From Roseiarcus sp963835955 (GTDB taxonomy: Bacteria; Pseudomonadota; Alphaproteobacteria; Rhizobiales; Beijerinckiaceae): a stretch of DNA of 64,000 nt. The stretch is taken from the NCBI GenBank assembly GCA_963835955.1, contig CAWIHZ010000011.1, forward strand, positions 62,001-126,000, written 5' to 3'. Each line of letters begins with the position of its first letter. The stretch's first letter is position 1. The notes beneath the pieces are model-generated. The model ran no database searches. It saw only the letters and a list, made by a program, of their open reading frames with translations, and had not been told where the DNA came from. The position numbers and the translations under genes were made by a program. Positions 1-7,783 of this stretch are shown here, one piece after another.

Positions 1-66
1 ACCGCGGCCAATCCGGCCTGAAGCGCGGCGCGGCGCGTCAATGCGTTTGATTTCGAACTTTGGCAT
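1..66 (-). CDS. Hypothetical protein, N-terminal fragment
   Basis: The first 22 codons of a minus-strand frame run off the left edge of the window. The frame begins MPKFEIKRIDAPRR. The start is supported by a strong purine-rich ribosome binding site (GGGGAGAGGAG) six bases before the ATG. It lies downstream of ppx in the same orientation. In many alphaproteobacteria the gene after ppx is rlmE (rRNA methyltransferase), but these residues are not recognisably RlmE. The product is too short to identify. Confidence 0.4.
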   Translation of the reverse strand, partial: MPKFEIKRIDAPRRASGRIGRG

Positions 67-230
67 GGCTCCTCTCCCCTTCGTCCCATTCGAGGGCGGT
101 CGCGTTTCGCGCCGCCTTCGAAGAGGCCCTCGCCGGCCCGCGGCCGGAATTCCGCTTGCGGCCGCCAATCTTCACGACCGCTCATGAGGTGTCAATTCGG
201 ACCCGAGGCCATGCGGGTCTTGGCGCTCGG

Positions 231-1790
231 CTACGGCGCCTCGTCGATCGCGACGATCTCGCTGCGTTTTACGCCGACGGCGCTGGCGAGCATTTTCAGC
301 CGGTCGGCGACGACCTCGCTGTCGGGCGCGCGAGCCGCCGCGGCGACTTCGAGACGGACCAAATCCGGTTCGATTCGCAGCCGGGCGCTCGCCAGCACGC
401 CCGGCACGCCGCCGGAAAAGCGATAGGCCAGCAGAATCGCGCGCCCGAGAATCTGGGCGTGGCGGACCTCCTCGGTCCCCAGCAGGGTAATGGCCGGAGT
501 GAGCCACGGCGCGTCCGGACGCCCGGAGTAGCGGGCGTGAACGGCGGCGGCGATGAAGACCCTTTCGGCATGGGTGACGCCGATGAACGGAAACTGCAGC
601 AGCCGGCGAAAGCTCTCCTCGGCGCGCAAGTCGGGCGCGTCTCGCCAGGCGATGTCGGAGAGCGCGCACACAGCGACCCTGAGCCGCGTCTCCGCCGGCG
701 CCTCATCGGAGACGAGCCTGGCGGTCCAGGACACGAGTTCGGGGGCGAAGTCGGGAACCCGCGCCAGCGGCAGCCCGATCAGCTGCGCGCCTTCGACCAG
801 GGGATCGAGATATCGCTCTTTCTTGCTGAGCTGCGAAAAGAGGAGGCCCTCGCGCAAGCCCAGAGCGGAGAAGACGAGCCGTTCGGAGCCCAAGTGTTTG
901 AGGACCCGGTCCAGCAGCAGCGCCGCCGCCGGCAGCGTGCGGGCCCGCCGTTCCGGCACCCCCGGCGTCGCCGCCAGTTTCGCCGGGCTGAGCCGCGAGA
1001 TCGATTTGGCGAACTCGCGCGCCTGCGGGACGCGGAGCGTGTAGCCGTGCACGACCTTGACCGGCGCCTGAACCGCTTCGATATGCGCTTTCGCCAGCGC
1101 GCGCCAGCCGCCGCCGACGGCATAAAACGTCGCCATTCCCAGCGCGCGCGGCAGGCCGGTTCGCAAAGCGGCGTCAATCCCGCGCTTGGCCTCGGCAAGG
1201 CCGTCCGACAACATCGCCTCGACCGGCAGAGCGCCGAGCGGCAGACTGACCGAGCGCGTTCCGACATGGTCGTCGAGCGCTTCGGCGACTTCGAGACTGC
1301 CGCCGCCCATGTCGCCGACCGACCCGACCGGCCGGAAGAACCCCGAGATGACGCCGAGCGTCGCCAGGCGCGCCTCCTCCGCGCCGTCGAGAATGCGAAC
1401 CTCAAGGCCCGCTTCCTCTGCGATCGCCGCCGCCAGCTGCGGGCCGTTGGCGGCGCGGCGGATAGCTTCGGTTCCGGTGGCGTCGATCTTGGTTACGCCC
1501 ATCGCGTTTGCGATGGCGCGAAACCGCCGCACGGCTTCAACGGTGCGGCGAAATCCGTCCGGCGCGATCGCGCCGGTCTGGGCGAGCCCTTCGCCGAGGC
1601 GACAAAGCGATTTTTCATTGAAGCGCGGCATCGGCGCCCGGCCGAGCTGGTCATAGACCACGAGCCGGACCGAATTCGAGCCGATGTCGACGATCGCATA
1701 GTGCGGTCGGGCGGCGCGCTTGGCTCGCTCCGGATTGAGATCCAGCGGTCGCGGCGCTGCCTTCGAGGAGCCCCCGCTTTCGTTGGCCAT
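231..1790 (-). CDS. ppx: Exopolyphosphatase / GppA-family phosphatase
   Basis: A 519-aa member of the Ppx/GppA family. These enzymes release phosphate from polyphosphate ends or from pppGpp in the cytoplasm. The actin-like ATPase fold is visible: a first phosphate motif near the N-terminus (AIVDIGSNSVRLVVYD), the TEAIRRA segment, and the second phosphate motif GDMGGGSLEVAE. The C-terminal part matches the long helical domain of the family, and the length is typical. The ATG at 1790 is preferred over an in-frame TTG at 1811, because a GGAGGAAA ribosome binding site sits seven bases upstream of this ATG. It is a single gene, separated by 75 bp from the metabolic cluster upstream. Whether polyphosphate or (p)ppGpp is the main substrate cannot be told from sequence alone. 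Confidence 0.93.
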   Translation of the reverse strand: MANESGGSSKAAPRPLDLNPERAKRAARPHYAIVDIGSNSVRLVVYDQLGRAPMPRFNEKSLCRLGEGLAQTGAIAPDGFRRTVEAVRRFRAIANAMGVTKIDATGTEAIRRAANGPQLAAAIAEEAGLEVRILDGAEEARLATLGVISGFFRPVGSVGDMGGGSLEVAEALDDHVGTRSVSLPLGALPVEAMLSDGLAEAKRGIDAALRTGLPRALGMATFYAVGGGWRALAKAHIEAVQAPVKVVHGYTLRVPQAREFAKSISRLSPAKLAATPGVPERRARTLPAAALLLDRVLKHLGSERLVFSALGLREGLLFSQLSKKERYLDPLVEGAQLIGLPLARVPDFAPELVSWTARLVSDEAPAETRLRVAVCALSDIAWRDAPDLRAEESFRRLLQFPFIGVTHAERVFIAAAVHARYSGRPDAPWLTPAITLLGTEEVRHAQILGRAILLAYRFSGGVPGVLASARLRIEPDLVRLEVAAAARAPDSEVVADRLKMLASAVGVKRSEIVAIDEAP

Positions 1791-1865
1791 CACGTTTCCT
1801 CCAGCGCCCAAACCATCATGCGAGACCGCGGCGAACTTTTCCAGCCGCCCGGGGCGCCGCGCGCT

Positions 1866-2972
1866 TCAAACGGACGACGGGCCTCCGGCGAGGGCGGATC
1901 GCAGCGCCGCTTGGCAAAGCCTGATCGAGGCGAGATTCCCGCGGGCGGAGTTCAGCGGCTCGCGCCCGTCCTCGATGGCGCACAGGAGTTCGCCCATCGC
2001 CCCGGCGAAACCGTCGTTGAACCAGGCGCCGCGCAGGACGGGCCGCGCGACGCCGGCTTCGGTGTGCAGCTCGACTGACTGGTTTCCAAGGTCGGGCCCT
2101 TGGCTGAAAGCCGCGCCTTTGGCGCCGATGACCGCGGTCGAGTCATGGGCGCCGAACTTGGTCGCCCCGTCAAAGACGAGCGAGGCTTGACCGCCCTCGA
2201 GAGCGATGAGCGCCTGGGCCAGCAATGGCGGCCGCACCGTCTGCCCGGCCGCTCTCGCGACGGTTGCTTGAACGAAACGCGCGCGCCTGCCGATTATGCT
2301 GGCGAGGAAATCGAACCAGTGAATGCCGAAATCCCAGAGAATGAGATCGTCCACCGCCTCGAAGGCCGTCCCGGCGATAAAGCTGTGGTTCCAGCGAATC
2401 TCGACATGGACGCCGGTGACTTCGCCAATCAGGCCCGCGCGGACCGCTTCCCGGATGTAGGCGAGATGGGGGGCCCAGCGGCCGTTCTGGTTGACGGCGA
2501 GCTTCAGCCCGCGCCGATCCGCCAATTCGACGAGTTCGCGCCCGACGCCGAGGTCCTCGACGAACGGCTTCTGCGACAGGACGTGCTTTCCCGCGTCCAA
2601 GGCGCGGCGCATGAGATCGGCGCGAACGTCAGGATGGGTCGTGATGTCGAGAACCCGTACGCCCGGATCGCGCAACAGGGATTCGAAATCGTCGGTAATG
2701 CGCGCTCGCGGGAAATGGGGGTCGCGCTTGGCGGCGGCGCGCTCGAGGCTGCGCGAGCAGACGGCGACGACGTTCAGGCCGTGCCGCGCGTAGGCGTCGA
2801 GATGCGCGCCGCTGATGCCGCCGGCGCCGACGAGCGCGATGGCGACGCCGCGATCTCTCGGCATCGGCGGCAGATAGGGAAGCTCCGGCGCCTGCGTCTC
2901 CGCCGCGGTCTTGGCGACGAGCGCATAGTCGCTCGCCGACGGTTCGGCGGGTGCGGCCACCGGCGCGCTCAC
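1866..2972 (-). CDS. Gfo/Idh/MocA-family NAD(P)-dependent oxidoreductase
   Basis: A 368-aa protein of the glucose-fructose oxidoreductase / inositol dehydrogenase family. It has an N-terminal tail of about 40 residues, then a Rossmann motif (ALVGAGGISGAHLDAYARHG) and the family segment HVLSQKPFVEDL, which matches the conserved EKP motif (here QKP). A C-terminal alpha/beta domain follows. Such enzymes oxidise or reduce sugars, cyclitols or amino sugars. It starts at a GTG that overlaps the stop of the carboxylesterase gene (GTGA), so it is translationally coupled and is the last gene of the five-gene cluster. The E-to-Q change in the EKP motif is seen in some family members. The substrate is unknown. 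Confidence 0.88.
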   Translation of the reverse strand: MSAPVAAPAEPSASDYALVAKTAAETQAPELPYLPPMPRDRGVAIALVGAGGISGAHLDAYARHGLNVVAVCSRSLERAAAKRDPHFPRARITDDFESLLRDPGVRVLDITTHPDVRADLMRRALDAGKHVLSQKPFVEDLGVGRELVELADRRGLKLAVNQNGRWAPHLAYIREAVRAGLIGEVTGVHVEIRWNHSFIAGTAFEAVDDLILWDFGIHWFDFLASIIGRRARFVQATVARAAGQTVRPPLLAQALIALEGGQASLVFDGATKFGAHDSTAVIGAKGAAFSQGPDLGNQSVELHTEAGVARPVLRGAWFNDGFAGAMGELLCAIEDGREPLNSARGNLASIRLCQAALRSALAGGPSSV

Positions 2973-4489
2973 GACAACGGCTCAGCGACACGCCGCGCGA
3001 CAACTTCGCTCAGGAAGTCCTGCCGCTCGCGTCCCTCTTCCGGCGCGGCCTTGGCCGGCGCATCCAGCGCCATCACGGTCGCGCCGGGGCTGCGAAAGGA
3101 TGGCCAGGGCGGCAGGCCGGGGCCATTGGGATCGCCTGACTTGGCGAAGTTGATCCAGTAGCTCGACACGAGCGTCGCCACTGCGCGGTCGGCGTCGTCG
3201 ATCAGCCAAGGAAGCGCTTGCAGGTTGTCGAAGACGTAGGGAATCTCGCAAGCGTGGAAGGCGCCGGCGTCGCGGCTGTCGCGCTGGCCGAACCAGCCTT
3301 GCGGCGTCAGCGGCGCCCGGTCGAAGCGGAAGCGGAAGATCTCGGCCTGGCCGCTGCGCTTCTGCGCTTCAATCCAGGCCCAGGTGGAATGGATGATGAC
3401 AAGATCGCCGCCGAGGGCGCGCGCGCAGGCCGCGTCGCGCTCAGGCGACCCGCCGGGATAGTGTCGCAGCGCGGCCTCGGCGCGTTCATGAAAAATGGCG
3501 CGAACCAGATCGGCATAGGGGCGATGCGCGTCATTGCCCTGCAGCAGGGTGAAGTTGAAGCCCTCATCCCTGTTCCAGCCGGCCATCAGCGGCACGTCGC
3601 TCTGCTCGCCCGCGGCGAAAATCTCGGCGGGGGCGCGCGGCAGAAAGTGTCCGTCGACGATCGGGCGATAGCCGAGTCCCGGCGCAGCGGCGAGGATTGC
3701 TTCGGCGGGCGCGGCGCGCAGTTCCGCGAGCGTTCTTGCGCCGACCTTGCGCATGAAATCGAGCCCGGCGGCTTCGGCTTTCGCGAGCGGCGCCGGCGCG
3801 CGGCTGGGCGTTTCGAACATCGCGCCGCTTTCACCGATCGCGCGCGCAAACAGCCCTTTGGCCAACGGCGACGCCATCAGCGCGCTGACCGCCTCCGAGC
3901 CGGCCAATTCGCCGGCGATCGTGACCTGATCGGGATCCCCGCCGAAGGCGGCGATGTTGCGCCTCAACCATCGCAACGCAGCGACGAGATCGAGCATGCC
4001 GTAATTGCCAGAGGCGCGATGTTCGGACTCGGCGCTGAGCTCCGGGTGGGCGAGAAAGCCGAGCGCGTTGAGCCGGTGGTTGAGGGTGACGACGACCACG
4101 CCGCGGGCGGCGAGGCGAGCGCCGTCGTAGCGCGGCTCGGCCCCGGAGCCGACGACGAAGCCGCCGCCATGGATCCAGAACATTATCGGCAGCCGCTCCG
4201 CCTGGTTCGGCGGGACGGGAGTCCAGACGTTGAGATAGAGGCAATCTTCGGAGACGCCGGCGACGCTCGGGTCGACGTCGTCGAAGACGATCCCTTGCAG
4301 CGAATTCGGCCCGAACGCGCTCGTCGAGCGAATGCCGGGCCAAGGCGAAACCGGCCGCGGCGGCCGCCAGCGCAAAGGCCCGACGGGCGGCGCCGCGTAG
4401 GGGATGCCCTTGAAGGCGCGCACGCCATCGGCGTCCGGGGCCGGAATTGCGAGCGCGCCGCATTCGATGGAAAAAGAATTCGCCGTCAT
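2969..4489 (-). CDS. Type B carboxylesterase homologue lacking the nucleophile serine
   Basis: A 506-aa alpha/beta hydrolase of the type B carboxylesterase / para-nitrobenzyl esterase family. Visible motifs are the oxyanion-hole segment WIHGGGFVVGSG, the EDCLYLNVWTP signature and the elbow. The elbow reads AGELAGSE instead of GESAG: codon TTG at 3905-3907 gives Leu195 where the nucleophilic Ser should be (TCG to TTG is one base). The other two triad residues remain, Glu309 in WNRDEGF and His412 in FHACEIPYVF. The ATG at 4489 is chosen over a TTG at 4495. It lies 9 bases after the enolase-like gene and overlaps the next gene by four bases. It may be a catalytically dead binding protein, a recent inactivation, or a read error at one base. 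Confidence 0.85.
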   Translation of the reverse strand: MTANSFSIECGALAIPAPDADGVRAFKGIPYAAPPVGPLRWRPPRPVSPWPGIRSTSAFGPNSLQGIVFDDVDPSVAGVSEDCLYLNVWTPVPPNQAERLPIMFWIHGGGFVVGSGAEPRYDGARLAARGVVVVTLNHRLNALGFLAHPELSAESEHRASGNYGMLDLVAALRWLRRNIAAFGGDPDQVTIAGELAGSEAVSALMASPLAKGLFARAIGESGAMFETPSRAPAPLAKAEAAGLDFMRKVGARTLAELRAAPAEAILAAAPGLGYRPIVDGHFLPRAPAEIFAAGEQSDVPLMAGWNRDEGFNFTLLQGNDAHRPYADLVRAIFHERAEAALRHYPGGSPERDAACARALGGDLVIIHSTWAWIEAQKRSGQAEIFRFRFDRAPLTPQGWFGQRDSRDAGAFHACEIPYVFDNLQALPWLIDDADRAVATLVSSYWINFAKSGDPNGPGLPPWPSFRSPGATVMALDAPAKAAPEEGRERQDFLSEVVARRVAEPLS

Positions 4490-4498
4490 GCGCAAACC

Positions 4499-5839
4499 TT
4501 AAGACGCAATTTCAGAACTGTCTCCCGCCATGTCGTCGACCCAACCGCGAGCCTGCCTGCGCGCGGGCGTTTCGTCGAGTCCGGCGAATCGCGCCTCCGG
4601 TCCGAGCGCCTCCTCGATGCGCAGCGCTTCGTTCCATTTGGCCATCCGCTCCGATCGGGCGAAAGAGCCGACTTTCAGTTGGCCGGCGCCCCAGCCGATC
4701 GCCAGATGAACGACCGACACGTCCTCGGTCTCGCCCGAGCGCGCCGAGACGATGGTCCCGAAGCCGCGGCGAAGACCCTCGTCGCAGGCGGCTTTGGCCT
4801 CGCTGACGGTTCCCGCCTGATTGACCTTGATCAGCACCGCATTGACGCTTCGCTGGCGCGCCGCCTCGCGCACACGGCTCGCGTCGGTGACGAGATAGTC
4901 GTCGCCGATCACCTGAATGCGCTCGCCGACGGCGGCGGTGAATCGTCTGAACCCCTCATCGTCATCCTCGCCGAAGGGATCTTCGACGGACAAGATAGGA
5001 TAGCGGGCGCACCAGCCGAGCAGGAGTTCGGCGAGGCCGTCGCGGTCGAGCTCGCGTCTCTCGAGCCCCAATCGATACTGGCCGCCGCGGCCGAATTCCG
5101 ACGCCGCGACGTCGAGCGAAATCGCGACGTCCTCGCCTGGGGCGAGCCCGGCGCCTTCGATCGCCCGCATCAGCGTGTCGAGCGCCTCCTCGTTGCTCGA
5201 GAACGCGGGCCACCAGCCGCCCTCGTCGGCCACGCCTTGCAGCAGGCCGCGACCGGCCATGATCCGTCCGGCGGCGCCATAAACCTCCGCCGTGACCTCC
5301 AGCGCCTCGGCGAAAGTCTTCGCCCTCGGCGCGACGACCATGAAATCCTGAATGTCGATTCGTCGGCCGGCATGCGCCCCGCCGCCGAAGATCTGGATTT
5401 CAGGCAGCGGAATCAGCGCCCGCCCGTCTCCGAGAAGATAGCGCCACAGCGGAACGCCGCGGCTCGCCGCCGCGGCCTGAAGCACGGCAAGCGATACCGC
5501 GGTCAGGGCGTTGCCGCCAAGGCGGGCCTTGTTCCCCGTCCCATCGATCGCGATCAGCCTGGCGTCGACGCCAGTCTGATCGAATGGATCGAGACCGACG
5601 AGCGCCGGGGCGATTTCGGCTCGAATCCCTGCGAGCGCTTCCTGCACGTCGAGGCCGCCGAGACGTTTGCCTCCGTCGCGCCTGTCGACCGCCTCGCGGC
5701 TGCCCCGCGACGCGCCGGCGGGAGCGATCCCTCGGCCGAGGGCGCCGTCGCTTAGAGCGGCCTCGGCCTCTATCGTCGGGCGGCCGCGCGAATCCCAGAT
5801 GCGCCGCGCGCGCACGAATTGAATGACGGGTTCGCTCAT
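4499..5839 (-). CDS. Enolase paralogue with altered active site
   Basis: A 446-aa protein clearly related to enolase along its whole length: DSRGRPTIEAE at the N-terminus, then GGGAHAG, DEGG, SLDVAAS, SVEDPFG, IGDDYL, KVNQAGT, SGETED and RSERMAKWN. The three metal-ligand segments (LDV, VEDP, GDD) and the catalytic Lys regions (KVNQ, LKVG) are kept. Three changes separate it from true enolase. The SHRSGE motif is SARSGE (Ala366 for the conserved His), QEFM is QDFM (Asp165), and the phosphate-closing loop SGASTG is AGASRG. DEGG is followed by WW instead of F-A. The start overlaps the stop of the kinase gene (ATGA), which supports the ATG at 5839. It probably acts on a phosphorylated or carboxylated analogue of 2-phosphoglycerate. 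The housekeeping enolase should lie elsewhere. Confidence 0.87.
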   Translation of the reverse strand: MSEPVIQFVRARRIWDSRGRPTIEAEAALSDGALGRGIAPAGASRGSREAVDRRDGGKRLGGLDVQEALAGIRAEIAPALVGLDPFDQTGVDARLIAIDGTGNKARLGGNALTAVSLAVLQAAAASRGVPLWRYLLGDGRALIPLPEIQIFGGGAHAGRRIDIQDFMVVAPRAKTFAEALEVTAEVYGAAGRIMAGRGLLQGVADEGGWWPAFSSNEEALDTLMRAIEGAGLAPGEDVAISLDVAASEFGRGGQYRLGLERRELDRDGLAELLLGWCARYPILSVEDPFGEDDDEGFRRFTAAVGERIQVIGDDYLVTDASRVREAARQRSVNAVLIKVNQAGTVSEAKAACDEGLRRGFGTIVSARSGETEDVSVVHLAIGWGAGQLKVGSFARSERMAKWNEALRIEEALGPEARFAGLDETPARRQARGWVDDMAGDSSEIAS

Positions 5840-6846
5840 CGAACCCGTTCCCATGCGTTCGCGACCTCCATCAGGCGTCGCGGCGGCGTGACGATCAACG
5901 GGATGGCGCAGCGGCGCACGGCCTCGCGTTCGCGCTCGCTTGTCAGGTATTCGACCGGCGACTTGCCGTCGACCCTGGCGAGAAACAGGCCCGGCAGCAG
6001 CGCCGCCGCGCGGGCCTCGAGACCGTCGGCATTTTCCCAGTCGACGCGAGCGAGATAGGCGTGCGTCAGCGCCGAAAAGGCGGGGGCGTAGCGCGCCTTG
6101 CCGGCCCCTTCCCGCGCGCCCTTAAGGAGCAGGTGATTGAGACAGAAAGCGAGGTCAAAGGCCGGGTCGCCGAACCACGCGCATTCGGCGTCCAGGAAGA
6201 CCGGCCCGAGGGGACCGATCAGAATGTTCTTCGGACTGACGTCGCCGTGAACGAGCGCCCGCTTCGTCGCCAGCGTTGCTTGCGCCAGCGCCTCGAAGCG
6301 GGCTTGGAGCATAGGGTGCGCCCGCGCGGTCGCGCGCAAGTAAGGCTCGATCCGGATCGCCTCGAACGTGTCGTCATGGGCGAAGGCGGCGGGCATGTCA
6401 GAGTCGGCGGCGCTCAACGCATGAATCTGGGCGAGGCTGTGCCCGACGGAAGCGGCGAATTTCGGCTCGGCGTCGCCGCCAAGGAGCCGCGTCTTCCACA
6501 AGGGATAGTCCTCCGGCGGTAGATATTCCATCGCGAACAGGCCGGCCTTCGCGTCCTCGCCGAGGAGGCGCGGCGCCGCACGCGGCAGCCAGCGCGCGAC
6601 CGCGCGCATCCATGCCGCCTCCGCCGCGTTGCGCTTAACCGGCGCCTCCCACAGAGCCGCGACCTTGAGCTTCGGCAGCGCACGCTTGACGCAGAAACGC
6701 CGACGGCCGGCCTCGACCAGCCAAATGTCCGAGGAGACGCCGCCGGTCAATGGCCTGACGCGGGCGACTTCTCCGGGATCCAGCAGGCCGAGGCGACGCA
6801 GGGCTTCGGTGAGATCGCCGCTCGGCATGAGCGTCGCAGGAGTCAA
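5836..6846 (-). CDS. APH-family small-molecule kinase (phosphotransferase)
   Basis: A 336-aa kinase-fold protein of the aminoglycoside / homoserine / methylthioribose phosphotransferase superfamily. Seen in order are a glycine-containing loop (LTGGVSSDIWLVEAG), the ATP-binding Lys in FCVKRALP, the hinge FAMEYLPPEDYP, the catalytic loop LVHGDVSPKNIL with Asp and Asn, and a metal-binding Asp in VFLDAECAWFGDP. All catalytic residues appear intact. Translation begins at a TTG overlapping the SDR stop codon (TTGA). An in-frame ATG six codons later is the alternative start. Both ends overlap neighbours, so the gene is firmly in the operon. The context (SDR before, enolase-like after) suggests that it phosphorylates a hydroxy-acid or sugar-acid intermediate rather than an antibiotic. 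That role is inference. Confidence 0.85.
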   Translation of the reverse strand: MTPATLMPSGDLTEALRRLGLLDPGEVARVRPLTGGVSSDIWLVEAGRRRFCVKRALPKLKVAALWEAPVKRNAAEAAWMRAVARWLPRAAPRLLGEDAKAGLFAMEYLPPEDYPLWKTRLLGGDAEPKFAASVGHSLAQIHALSAADSDMPAAFAHDDTFEAIRIEPYLRATARAHPMLQARFEALAQATLATKRALVHGDVSPKNILIGPLGPVFLDAECAWFGDPAFDLAFCLNHLLLKGAREGAGKARYAPAFSALTHAYLARVDWENADGLEARAAALLPGLFLARVDGKSPVEYLTSEREREAVRRCAIPLIVTPPRRLMEVANAWERVR

Positions 6847-7592
6847 TAGGTGGCGCGGCCGCCGGACAGGTCAAAGACCGCGCCAGTCGAGAACGAGCAC
6901 TCGCGGCTCGCCAGCCAGCAGATCAGCGCCGCCGCCTCCTCGACCGTGCCGAAGCGCTCCATCGGGATTTTCGAGCGCATATAGGCGATGTGGGCCGCCG
7001 ACGCCTGTTTGAGGATCGGGGTTTCGATCGTCGCCGGTGTGATCGCGTTGACGGTTACGCCGTCCTTGGCGAGTTCCTTGCCGAGCGATTTGGTGAGGCC
7101 GATGACCGCCGCCTTCGAGGCGCTGTAGGCCGACGCCGCCGGATTGCCTTCCTTCCCGGCGATCGAGGCGACATTGACGATCCGGCCGTAGCCACGCGCC
7201 CGCATTAAAGGCGCGACGAACCGGTTGCAATAAAAGAGGCCGTTGACGTTGATGTCGAACACCCGCTTCCATTCGGCGACGGGATAGTCAATCACTTGGG
7301 CGTTGAGCCCCGCGACCCCGGCGCTGCACACCAGCACATCGACATGGCCCATCGCCGCCTCGGCATCGCTTGCCGCGCGTTCGACTTCGGCGGGATCAGT
7401 GACGTCGATCCGCTGGGCTCGGCTTTTCCCGCCGAGATCACCGGTCGCCGCGTTGAGGCTCGCCTGATCGACGTCCCACAGCGCGACCTCGCCGCCTTCG
7501 GCGACGATGCGGCGCGCGACCGTCAGGCCGATGCCCGACGCGCCGCCGGTGATGATGGCGCCCATGCCCTCAAAGCGTTGGTCCAATCCCAT
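6843..7592 (-). CDS. Short-chain dehydrogenase/reductase (SDR)
   Basis: A 249-aa classical SDR. It has the cofactor motif TGGASGIG near the N-terminus, the CSAGVAG (NNAG-like) segment, a catalytic Ser in VNVASIAGKEG and the YSASK motif with catalytic Tyr and Lys. Asp in LWDVD at the end of beta-2 predicts preference for NAD over NADP. It resembles 3-oxoacyl-ACP reductase-like and sugar or polyol dehydrogenases. It is the first gene of the five-gene minus-strand cluster, and a purine-rich ribosome binding site (GGGAGGGG) precedes its ATG. It would oxidise an alcohol or reduce a ketone of the unknown substrate of this cluster. Confidence 0.9.
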   Translation of the reverse strand: MGLDQRFEGMGAIITGGASGIGLTVARRIVAEGGEVALWDVDQASLNAATGDLGGKSRAQRIDVTDPAEVERAASDAEAAMGHVDVLVCSAGVAGLNAQVIDYPVAEWKRVFDINVNGLFYCNRFVAPLMRARGYGRIVNVASIAGKEGNPAASAYSASKAAVIGLTKSLGKELAKDGVTVNAITPATIETPILKQASAAHIAYMRSKIPMERFGTVEEAAALICWLASRECSFSTGAVFDLSGGRATY

Positions 7593-7783
7593 CGGCGTCG
7601 CCCCTCCCTCGCTGGACCGGTCAAGCCCAGCCGCTTCGAGCGCAGTCTATAGTCGAGGCCGGGGCCGATTGTCGAATTTGAGACAGCATGCGCGCTCGGG
7701 CCAGCGCCGCGCCTTGCCTTTTGTCCAACGACCGCGCATAGGGCGCCCCCGACCTCCTTAGCGACGCAATCGGCCTCTCAACC

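Noticed and set aside
60..2078. 672-codon plus-strand open frame
   Set aside because: Antisense to ppx and the Gfo/Idh/MocA gene, no family features, no ribosome binding site.
3218..5755. 845-codon plus-strand open frame
   Set aside because: It runs antisense to the carboxylesterase and enolase-like genes, which have clear families. Its sequence is Arg/Ala-rich without motifs, as expected of a shadow frame in GC-rich DNA.
5836..6846. APH-family kinase as an antibiotic resistance gene
   Set aside because: Translational coupling to metabolic genes on both sides argues for a metabolic kinase. Nothing in its sequence points to aminoglycosides specifically.
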